From: a virus
DNA: 20,576 bases
Virus record (IMG/VR): IMGVR_UViG_3300021197_000744
Coordinates: 1-20,576 of that record
Reading direction: 5' to 3' (one strand)
Shown: in pieces, positions 15,801 through 20,576 of the stretch
Layout of the letters: the number at the start of each line of letters is the position of its first letter
Numbering within the stretch: position 1 is the stretch's first letter
The notes under the pieces: model-generated
Told to the model about the DNA's origin: nothing
Seen by the model: the letters and a program-made list of their open reading frames with translations, nothing else
Database searches by the model: none
Position numbers and translations under genes: made by a program

Positions 15801-17098
15801 CAAATATTATTAGTGAGCAAACCGCACGAGCAACAGCCGACAGCGCGTTAGCGTCTGATATAACAGCATTGACGGCGACAGTTGACACCAATACAGCAAG
15901 CATACAAACAGAATCAACCTCACGCGCCGATGCGGATACAGCACTTGCAAGCGACATTACATCGCTAAGTGCTACCGTTGACCAAAATGCGGCGAACATT
16001 GCAACCGAATCAACCGCACGCGCCGACGCGGACACCGCATTGGCGTCAGATATAACCGCGTTGACGACAACCGTTGGTAACAATACAACGGCCATATCAA
16101 CCGAACAAACTGCGCGTACCGATGCAGATACCGCGTTGGCGTCGGATATAACGGCGTTAACAACAACCGTTGGTGATAACACGACGGCGATAACAAATGA
16201 AGTCACCGCACGCACTACAGCAGACACAGCATTAGCGTCAGACATAACTGCGTTAACGACTACGGTGGGCGGTCACACGACAAGTATTGCCACAAACACG
16301 ACAAGTATAAACGGCGTAAAAGCGCAATACAGCGTGACGATTAATAACAACGACCATGTTACAGGTTTTGGCCTTGTATCGGATATTATCGACGGAAATC
16401 CAACGTCGTCGTTTACGGTTAACGCTGATTCATTTGGTATTGGCGCAACAGATGCAACCGATGAATATCCATTTGTTGTATACACCACAGCGCAAAACAT
16501 TACCAAAAACGGCACAAGTTACACCATACCGGCGGGAACGTATATTGCCGATGCGTTTATACAAAACGCGGCAATTGGTAATGCAGAGATACAAACCGCC
16601 GCGATTACTACAGCAAAAATTGATAATCTTGCAGTAGAATCAGCCAAAATAGATAACCTGGCAGTGACAGAGGGTAAGATTGCAAACCTTGCAGTTGATA
16701 CGCTTAAAATAAAAGACAATGCGGTAACAATCCCGTCGAACGCATTTACCACAGCCGAACAAAAGACCGGTACTGGTGAAGTAACATTACAAGAAGTTAC
16801 CTACACAAGCACAGGTGCGCCGGCAACCGTTACGTTTTCAGCAATGGTTAAAGCATATAATATCGGTTTTGGTGGTAATGCCATTGGTACGTTGAAAATT
16901 TATCGTGGTACAACGTTATTGCACACATACGACGGCGTGATTAATATGCCATATAATCAAACAACGACAATCGGTTTTACAATACAAGATACGCCGAGCG
17001 CGGGAAGTGTGGATTATATCGTAAAAGGTACGTCAACAAGTAATAATGGGCATGGTTATACGTTGCGATCATTAAGCGTGTTAGAGGTTAAAAAGTAA
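12890..17098 (+). CDS. Central tail fibre / tip attachment protein (lambda J-like)
   Basis: 1402 residues from ATG 12890, which overlaps the previous stop (TAATG) and is preferred over a TTG at 12875. The N-terminal tip part (IEPLPVIYGQRKVSGTRVFV near residue 42, YLYIALALCEGEIDSIGDVYIND near 70) matches J-type hub proteins. A beta-rich middle is followed by two fibronectin III-like domains (about 470-560, 565-660). Next come coiled-coil and pseudo-repeats: 30-residue units from about 819, then five 32-residue units (973-1132). Four 10-residue LAVxxxKIxN-type units (1237-1276) precede a beta-sandwich C-terminus (to 1402), the likely receptor-binding end. Such proteins form a trimer that extends from the tail tip to touch the host surface. 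Codon use is strongly biased (CGN arginine, TCG, ACG, TTG), unlike most other genes here. Confidence 0.9.
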   Translation: MGFLDKIGLGFVEDALKWVLGIEDPEAPSTTVNKQSNIEPLPVIYGQRKVSGTRVFVSTGGGQNNEYLYIALALCEGEIDSIGDVYINDVLSTDAKFSGKLTIQKYIGSDDQTATTLFADADTSWTSAHRLRGVAYLAMRFKYDSDTFSGIPEVKAVVNGRKVYDPRQDSTSTHYDASVGVSTQRQGDQSTWKYSSNNAICLRDYLTNARFGKGLPTSAINDASFVSAADDCDDIVTSYTSGPDISLFSCNGVFPTDSTVFDNVKTFLGNMRGIMAYEYGQYKLKIDKPESSTFDLTPDNILSDIKITSNSKNKKYNKVTAKFTNPDANWQEDTAIWPPAGSTEETTFLAADNNQELATEITLSNTTNFYAARDLARIVCLASRDAGLQIELTATSEAFNIAVGDVVRLEQPSLGWTGAARKLARVSSMQLQDSGEVDLQLQEYSASVYTWDEGSQAPDSPATSLPDPFTIAPPTNLSATASTQQGDDGTTLSYVDVSWTAADDAFVAQYELTYTPAGGNAQTVIINNTDYQLLIIDTSVDYTFSVKSINSLGVKSTAATVSGISPVIDTVAPGVPTSLSVTGTFKQIELKWANPSDSDFKYVEIKRAGTTVEGDAVVIATTAGDSYIDGNYSGVVTRYYWLRAVDYSGNASAWVSGGAGTTQHLVTDDFDDGIISIDHINQTFLNTIDGKASQTSVDDINANLTTVESDIVGIVNEQQDFGNTIDTIATRMLTLAVDQSEYLGLMRDAGITVDPNNGTVSIQAVESLRTETQTSINNVQIDLDAAEAEITLKASTTYVNNAIASAVLDSADLASLNALEAQVNQAEIDIDANTASIALKADATTVTGLDVRISQAEVDINAAEASILLKADQTDFTNLENRVTTAEIDISALDAASITQTVADSRSNAQAIDKSAITSLRDVLNQYRDRENTIQDLAFTRTQIFADVNDQRESLARQRTELAALIDTNTANIISEQTARATADSALASDITALTATVDTNTASIQTESTSRADADTALASDITSLSATVDQNAANIATESTARADADTALASDITALTTTVGNNTTAISTEQTARTDADTALASDITALTTTVGDNTTAITNEVTARTTADTALASDITALTTTVGGHTTSIATNTTSINGVKAQYSVTINNNDHVTGFGLVSDIIDGNPTSSFTVNADSFGIGATDATDEYPFVVYTTAQNITKNGTSYTIPAGTYIADAFIQNAAIGNAEIQTAAITTAKIDNLAVESAKIDNLAVTEGKIANLAVDTLKIKDNAVTIPSNAFTTAEQKTGTGEVTLQEVTYTSTGAPATVTFSAMVKAYNIGFGGNAIGTLKIYRGTTLLHTYDGVINMPYNQTTTIGFTIQDTPSAGSVDYIVKGTSTSNNGHGYTLRSLSVLEVKK
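15344..15583 (+). repeat. 90-base (30-residue) pseudo-repeats in the J-like fibre
   Basis: Two full units (15344-15433, 15434-15523) and a 20-residue partial third (15524-15583) share the pattern L-x3-[VI]-x2-AE[IV]DI, then a short helix and a SI-x-LKAD segment. An earlier, looser copy lies before 15344 (AEAEITLKAS). The units are diverged in DNA but share register. They are probable coiled-coil segments of the fibre stalk. Confidence 0.7.
15806..16285 (+). repeat. Five 96-base (32-residue) tandem repeats in the J-like fibre
   Basis: The units are 15806-15901, 15902-15997, 15998-16093, 16094-16189 and 16190-16285; a decayed sixth begins at 16286. The consensus is roughly ESTARADADTALASDIT followed by ALTTTVGxNTT. 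All five carry ALASDIT exactly, but each codes it with a different 21-base string. The pattern suggests a trimeric coiled-coil stalk whose length can change by whole units. Confidence 0.9.
16598..16717 (+). repeat. Four 30-base (10-residue) repeats near the fibre tip
   Basis: The units AAITTAKIDN, LAVESAKIDN, LAVTEGKIAN and LAVDTLKIKD run without gaps from 16598 to 16717, followed by NAVTIPS. This short-repeat type is common just before the terminal domain of phage fibres, where it probably forms a beta-helical or triple-stranded neck. Confidence 0.8.
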
Positions 17099-17475
17099 TG
17101 AAGCACTTTATTATATACAATGACGACGGCGACATATTGCGCACCGGTACGTGCCAGGATAATGATTTTTACTTGCAAGCGCGTGACGGTGAAAATATCA
17201 TTGAGGGTATTGCCGACGATAGTAAACAAATAATTCAAAACGGCGGGGTAATTGAAAAACCGCCAGTGGTAAAATCTACCGAAGAAATATTAAACGAGGT
17301 ACGCGCGCAACGTGATGCGCTTTTATTGGCAACCGATTGGACACAATTGGCGGATATTCCACCGGCAACAAAAAGCGCATACAAAACGTATCGAAAGGCA
17401 TTGCGTGATTTACCCGCAAAATATGATAGTATTACAGATATTAATGACGTGGTTTATCCACAATTAGGAGATTAA
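17098..17475 (+). CDS. Tail fibre assembly protein (Phage_tail_APC-like)
   Basis: 125 residues. The N-terminal half is a small beta domain (FIIYNDDGDILRTGTC, ENIIEGIADD). The C-terminal half carries the signature of the fibre-assembly chaperone family: EILNEVRAQRDALLLATDW, then TQLADIPPATKSAYKTYRKAL and RDLPAKYDS (about 62-110). Proteins of this type help fibres fold or attach and are usually coded next to the fibre gene, as here between the J-like protein and the S74 fibre. The gene starts by TAATG overlap with the J-like gene. The next gene starts 2 bases later, behind a good AGGAG. Confidence 0.83.
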   Translation: MKHFIIYNDDGDILRTGTCQDNDFYLQARDGENIIEGIADDSKQIIQNGGVIEKPPVVKSTEEILNEVRAQRDALLLATDWTQLADIPPATKSAYKTYRKALRDLPAKYDSITDINDVVYPQLGD

Positions 17476-17476
17476 A

Positions 17477-19231
17477 ATGGCGTGGTATGACACAGGTACG
17501 GTTGCAGTAACAAACGGCTCAACCACCGTTACCGGTACAGGCACAAACTTTATTACAGGCGCACAAATTGGTGAAGCCTTTTATGGCCCAGACGATAAGC
17601 TATATGAGATTGCATCAATCACAAGTGCAACCGTATTGGTGTTAGCTGATAATTATCTAGGCTCAACGCAATCAGGACAAGGCTATAAGATTGTACCGAC
17701 TCAATCCCTAGTTGCTGATTTAGCCAGTGATGTTACCGACCTTATCGCAGATTATGCCGATGTTAAAGATAAAGCAGGCGCAGGTAAGTTCAACGATGGC
17801 TCAGTAACCGCACCTGCTATCACATTTGAACAAGACCAGAATAACGGCTTATATCGTATCGGCTCAGATAATTACGGTTTATCAGCAGGTGGCACAAAGC
17901 AGATTGATATTAGCACCACAGATGTCGAGCTGAATTACTCAGGCAGTAAGAAACTAGCCACAACTGCCACAGGCGTTGACGTTACAGGTACAGTGACTGC
18001 GGATGGTTTGACGGTTGATGATGGCGGTATAGGTACAGCAACAGACTCAATTAAAATTAAGTCAGGTTGGAGTAGCCCGTCTGGTTTAAAGTCTATCGCA
18101 TTTGAAGACCAATCTAGTAATACAATAGGTCAGTTTGGTGTGTCTTATTCAGGTGGGGTGGGCTCTTTCGAGATTGATTCACTTTACAATTCAGGCAATA
18201 ACTCAAATAAAGTATTCAAGGTAAGTGCAGGTGGAGACGTATCATTCTACGAAGACACTGGCACGACTGCGAAGATGGTGTGGGATGCTAGTGCTGAATG
18301 TCTAAGATTAGGTGCAACTTCAAGTTTAGGTAAATTAAGTATAAAGCAAGATAGTGATACGACAACTGGCGGCTTGCTTATTGGCTCCACCGATGGTGCG
18401 GCAGGTGCTATTAGCCGATTAACTTCAGGCGCTATGGTTTTTAGAAATAACGTTATAGATACCATGTATTTAAAATCAGGCAACGTTGGGATTGGTACGG
18501 CTAGTCCTAGTTACACTCTTGATATTCTTGCTACAACAGCACAGGCACGTATTGAGTCAACTTCAGGTAATGCTCTTTTACGCATTCAGTCTACAGATAC
18601 TGGCGAATCAAAAATTTATTTTGGTGATACCACTGGCAATGCCGTAGGACGTATTGAATATGAACACCTTAATGACTCGATGCGCTTTCACACTGACAAC
18701 ACAGAACGAGCCAGAATAGACAGCTCGGGTAATCTATTGGTTGGCACTACGTTATCGCCTATTGATTTAGTCACTTCAACCAGTATCACAGGTTTTGGTT
18801 ATGACGCAAATGATTATTTAGCTATTGCAAGAGACGGAAACCCTCTAATCTTAAATAGAGTTGGAAGTGACGGTAGTATTACTAGTTTTAGCAAAGACGG
18901 CGTAATAGTTGGGTCGATTTCTGTAACAGGCTCAGCCACAAGCTACAACACAAGCTCAGACGAACGCTTAAAAGAAAACATTAAAGACACTACACATACT
19001 ACAGATATTGATGACATTAAAGTACGAGAGTTTGATTGGAAATTAGATGGTAGTCATCAACGCTATGGTTTCATAGCTCAAGAGTTAGAAGTGGTTTATC
19101 CAGAAGCGGTCACACGCCATGATAGCGATGATGAAATGATGTCAGTGGACTACAGTAAACTTGTACCACTACTGGTTAAAGAGATACAGCAACTTAAAAC
19201 ACGAATTGAAGCGTTAGAGGCTAAACTGTAA
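17477..19231 (+). CDS. Tail fibre with self-cleaving S74 chaperone domain
   Basis: 584 residues. The N-terminal 78 residues (TGTVAVTNGSTTVTGTGTNF, then YGPDDKLYEIASITSAT and a GSTQSGQGYKI ending) form the adaptor domain common on phage fibres. The shaft (about 95-485) has fibre motifs such as GLYRIGSDNYGLSAGG, GNVGIGTASPSYTLDI and ERARIDSSGNLLVGT. The last 96 residues are a Peptidase_S74 intramolecular chaperone: SSDERLKENI (493-502, likely cleavage serine at 493/494 and K499), YGFIAQELE and a final trimerising helix. The domain assembles the trimer and then cuts itself off. Codon use turns from GC-ending to AGA/CTA-rich at about base 17600, near the adaptor-shaft border. The stop overlaps the HNH gene by TAATG. 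Confidence 0.9.
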   Translation: MAWYDTGTVAVTNGSTTVTGTGTNFITGAQIGEAFYGPDDKLYEIASITSATVLVLADNYLGSTQSGQGYKIVPTQSLVADLASDVTDLIADYADVKDKAGAGKFNDGSVTAPAITFEQDQNNGLYRIGSDNYGLSAGGTKQIDISTTDVELNYSGSKKLATTATGVDVTGTVTADGLTVDDGGIGTATDSIKIKSGWSSPSGLKSIAFEDQSSNTIGQFGVSYSGGVGSFEIDSLYNSGNNSNKVFKVSAGGDVSFYEDTGTTAKMVWDASAECLRLGATSSLGKLSIKQDSDTTTGGLLIGSTDGAAGAISRLTSGAMVFRNNVIDTMYLKSGNVGIGTASPSYTLDILATTAQARIESTSGNALLRIQSTDTGESKIYFGDTTGNAVGRIEYEHLNDSMRFHTDNTERARIDSSGNLLVGTTLSPIDLVTSTSITGFGYDANDYLAIARDGNPLILNRVGSDGSITSFSKDGVIVGSISVTGSATSYNTSSDERLKENIKDTTHTTDIDDIKVREFDWKLDGSHQRYGFIAQELEVVYPEAVTRHDSDDEMMSVDYSKLVPLLVKEIQQLKTRIEALEAKL

Positions 19232-19734
19232 TGGATGTTAACTATTTAAAAGAATGCTTTGAATACCATGATGGGAATTTATATTGGCTAGAACGCCCTA
19301 TTCATCACTTTCCGACACAAGGCAGAGCAAATATATTCAACGGTAAGCACAAAGGTGATAAAGCAGGTAGTTTACATAAGACAGGTTATTACCAAGTTTC
19401 TTTGTGTGGCAAGAAACATAAACTTCATCGTTTAATATGGGCTTTGTTTAATGGCGAAATGCCAACAAAAACGATAGACCATATCAATCGAAATAAAGCA
19501 GATAATAGGATTGAGAATCTGCGACATGTAACACAGCAAGAAAATTGCCAAAATATGTCAGCAAGAAATAACGGTAAAATATCAGGTGTATACCTAAGAA
19601 ACCAGAGAGGTTTTAAATATTGGTATGCCTCTATAGCTGTTAATGGCGTTAAAAAGCATTTAATATCAACTAAAGACTTTTTTGAGGCGGTATGCGCAAG
19701 AAAGTCGGCAGAATTAAAATACTACGGAGAATAA
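19231..19734 (+). CDS. HNH homing-type endonuclease with AP2-like domain
   Basis: 167 residues. An N-terminal NUMOD4-like or substrate-contact segment (GYYQVSLCGKKHKLHRLIWA, 52-71) leads into the HNH_3 core: H66-R67, then TIDHINRNKADNRIENLR (81-98) with the D83-H84 pair, N92 and N96. The C-terminal part (GVYLRNQRGFKYWYASIAVNG, then a helix, about 119-165) resembles an AP2-type DNA-binding domain. All expected catalytic residues are present. Such enzymes cut DNA at a long site and are copied into phage lacking them. Here the gene is tied to the S74 fibre by a TAATG overlap and lies 1 base before the next gene, so it is read as part of the operon. Confidence 0.88.
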   Translation: MDVNYLKECFEYHDGNLYWLERPIHHFPTQGRANIFNGKHKGDKAGSLHKTGYYQVSLCGKKHKLHRLIWALFNGEMPTKTIDHINRNKADNRIENLRHVTQQENCQNMSARNNGKISGVYLRNQRGFKYWYASIAVNGVKKHLISTKDFFEAVCARKSAELKYYGE

Positions 19735-19735
19735 A

Positions 19736-20020
19736 ATGATTAACATCGTAAACTTAGAACGTGAACCAGATAATAACGGAATTGTGATTGTGCATTGGAC
19801 TGCCTCAAAAGTCGATGGTGAACTTGAAGCCAAGAGTTACGGCACAAAGTCTTTCACGCCTAATCCTGAGTCTGATGACTTCACAGCCTTTGAAGATTTA
19901 ACACAAGATATTGTGGTTGGTTGGTTTAGTGCTGAAGAGACTGCACAGATTGAATCAGTGCTAGACGCAGACTTAGCGGCTCAGCAAGCGCCACAAGTAA
20001 TCTCAGGGCTACCTTGGTAA
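19736..20020 (+). CDS. Small fibre-associated protein (unknown family)
   Basis: 94 residues, acidic. The start forms beta strands (INIVNLEREPDNNGIVIVHW, then TASKVDGELEAKSYGTKSF), followed by a helix-rich end (FEDLTQDIVVGWFSAEETAQIESVLDADLAAQ) and a closing GLPW. I recall small phage proteins with this plan (strands, then the TxxxVVGW segment, ending in xxPW) coded just after tail fibre genes, possibly the DUF7936 group. That name is unverified. A role in fibre attachment or assembly is possible from context only. It follows the HNH gene with the TAAAATG pattern, which suggests that the HNH gene was inserted between the fibre and this gene. Confidence 0.75.
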   Translation: MINIVNLEREPDNNGIVIVHWTASKVDGELEAKSYGTKSFTPNPESDDFTAFEDLTQDIVVGWFSAEETAQIESVLDADLAAQQAPQVISGLPW

Positions 20021-20043
20021 AAAATTGCCAACAATGATATAAT
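20014..20043 (+). promoter_or_regulatory. Probable promoter for the lysis genes
   Basis: TTGGTA (20014-20019) and TATAAT (20038-20043) are spaced by 18 bases, and the -10 has the extended TG motif (TGA just before it, 20035-20037). The -10 hexamer is a perfect consensus and the -35 matches 4 of 6. The element overlaps the end of the preceding gene and sits in a 54-base gap before the holin-like gene, so it would allow lysis genes to be expressed apart from the late operon. Confidence 0.5.
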
Positions 20044-20074
20044 TCGACAAAGCCCTAATCAAAGGATTGAAATA

Positions 20075-20353
20075 ATGAGTGAAGTAAGATTAGACAGGAT
20101 TGAGCAGAAACTAGATAGATTAGTTGATATTGTCGAAAGCATTGCTCGCGTCGAGGAAAAGATGGCGGCTAATGATAGCAAGTTAGGCAGACTAGAGTAC
20201 CGCATGGACAAAATGGAAGAAGATATTAACGAGATTGGCAAAGTCGCGCGTGAGAACTCAGGCGTTGTCAAGTTCGCAGATAAATTCTTTTGGATCATTA
20301 TTGGTGCGATTGTCAGTGTTGGCGCGTATCTTATTAAGTCGAGCATAGGATAA
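20075..20353 (+). CDS. Holin-like membrane protein (XhlA-like)
   Basis: 92 residues. Residues 1-58 form a charged coiled coil (RLDRIEQKLDRLVDIVES, RVEEKMAANDSKLGRLEYRM), followed by one transmembrane segment at about 72-88 (FFWIIIGAIVSVGAYLI) and a short polar tail. This is the layout of XhlA-type and related single-span holins or holin partners. The endolysin gene comes 3 bases later, which supports a lysis role. AAGGA lies about 8 bases upstream of the start. It may instead be an accessory that needs a second membrane protein outside the window; no other holin is visible here. Confidence 0.72.
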   Translation: MSEVRLDRIEQKLDRLVDIVESIARVEEKMAANDSKLGRLEYRMDKMEEDINEIGKVARENSGVVKFADKFFWIIIGAIVSVGAYLIKSSIG

Positions 20354-20356
20354 ATT

Positions 20357-20576
20357 ATGGCAAGCTCTAAGAACTTCAAATCTGGCGAATTAAAATGCTC
20401 ATGTTGCGGTGTTGAACACGTACAGCAATGGGCGTTAGATAAGTTACAGGCTATACGTGAAGAATTAGGGCGACCATTATCAGTCACTAGCGCATACCGA
20501 TGCGAAAATCATCCCGTAGAGTCACAAAAGAAAAAAGCAGGTACGCATAACCAAGGTATTGCTTTTGATATATTTG
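20357..20576 (+). CDS. Endolysin, M15 peptidase type (5' part, cut by window end)
   Basis: 73 residues are visible from ATG 20357, in frame to the window end. The sequence carries a CSCCG pair near residues 14-18 and the M15A core: LSVTSAYRCENHPVE (42-56), then KKAGTHNQGIAFDIF (59-73). In this family the His and Asp of GTHxxGxAxD bind the catalytic zinc, and both are present. Such enzymes cut peptide crosslinks in the cell wall (D-Ala or L-Ala/D-Glu endopeptidases) to release phage. No signal peptide is seen, so export would need the upstream holin. The remaining C-terminal part lies outside the window. Confidence 0.9.
   Translation, partial: MASSKNFKSGELKCSCCGVEHVQQWALDKLQAIREELGRPLSVTSAYRCENHPVESQKKKAGTHNQGIAFDIF

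Noticed and set aside
15691-16245. 184-codon open frame on the - strand, Ala/Val/Ser-rich
   Set aside because: It is the antisense shadow of the 32-residue fibre repeats. Its own repeats mirror the + strand units, and the + strand frame is a clear fibre.
20059-20487. 142-codon - strand frame over the lysis genes
   Set aside because: It is antisense to two well-supported + strand genes (holin-like, M15 lysin) and has no recognisable domain.
1-20576. CRISPR array, tRNA, integrase, toxin-antitoxin or defence island
   Set aside because: I looked for short spaced repeats, tRNA-like cloverleaf ends and non-structural genes, and saw none. The window is structural and lysis genes throughout.

Overview
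The window is part of the late (morphogenesis) region of a tailed double-stranded DNA phage or prophage. Every supported gene lies on the + strand and the genes are packed almost end to end. The gene set indicates a siphovirus with a long non-contractile tail: tape measure, tail tube, tail terminator and a lambda-J-like tip protein are present, and no sheath or baseplate wedge genes are seen. The base composition is moderately AT-rich (about 40-45% GC by eye). The Sf6-type small terminase, P22-like coat, S74-type fibre and M15-type lysin suggest a Gram-negative host, probably an aquatic proteobacterium, but nothing in the window names the host.

Layout: 1-111 holds the tail of an upstream ORF. 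112-1810 is the packaging motor (TerS, TerL). 1813-4597 holds the portal, a small basic protein and a MuF-like head protein. After an 83-base gap with a candidate promoter, 4681-6275 codes a scaffold and a P22-like coat protein, followed by a hairpin. 6327-7913 holds the head-tail connector series (adaptor, stopper, gp10-like neck protein, tail terminator), mostly joined by ATGA overlaps. 7916-11762 holds the tail tube, a tail assembly chaperone pair joined by a -1 ribosomal frameshift, and the tape measure. 11764-17098 is the tail tip: a distal-tail-like protein, a gpL/DUF2163-like protein and a 1402-residue J-like central fibre. 17098-20020 holds a fibre-assembly chaperone, an S74 self-processing fibre, an HNH endonuclease and a small fibre-associated protein. 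From about 20014 a probable promoter starts a lysis module: a membrane-anchored coiled-coil holin-like protein and an M15 peptidase endolysin that runs off the window end.

Together these genes build the capsid (portal, scaffold, coat, MuF), fill it (TerS/TerL), close it (connectors), build a tail of set length (tube, chaperones, tape measure), recognise the host (J, S74 fibre) and begin lysis. There is no prohead protease, which fits the P22-like coat plus scaffold pathway.

I did not find a wholly new system. The best leads are the frameshift site (A AAT TTT plus a hairpin) in the tail chaperone, sharp codon-usage breaks inside three genes that suggest mosaic exchange, 32-residue fibre repeats kept at protein level while their codons are scrambled, a coat protein that appears to lack its insertion domain, and an uncharacterised conserved-looking basic protein next to the portal.
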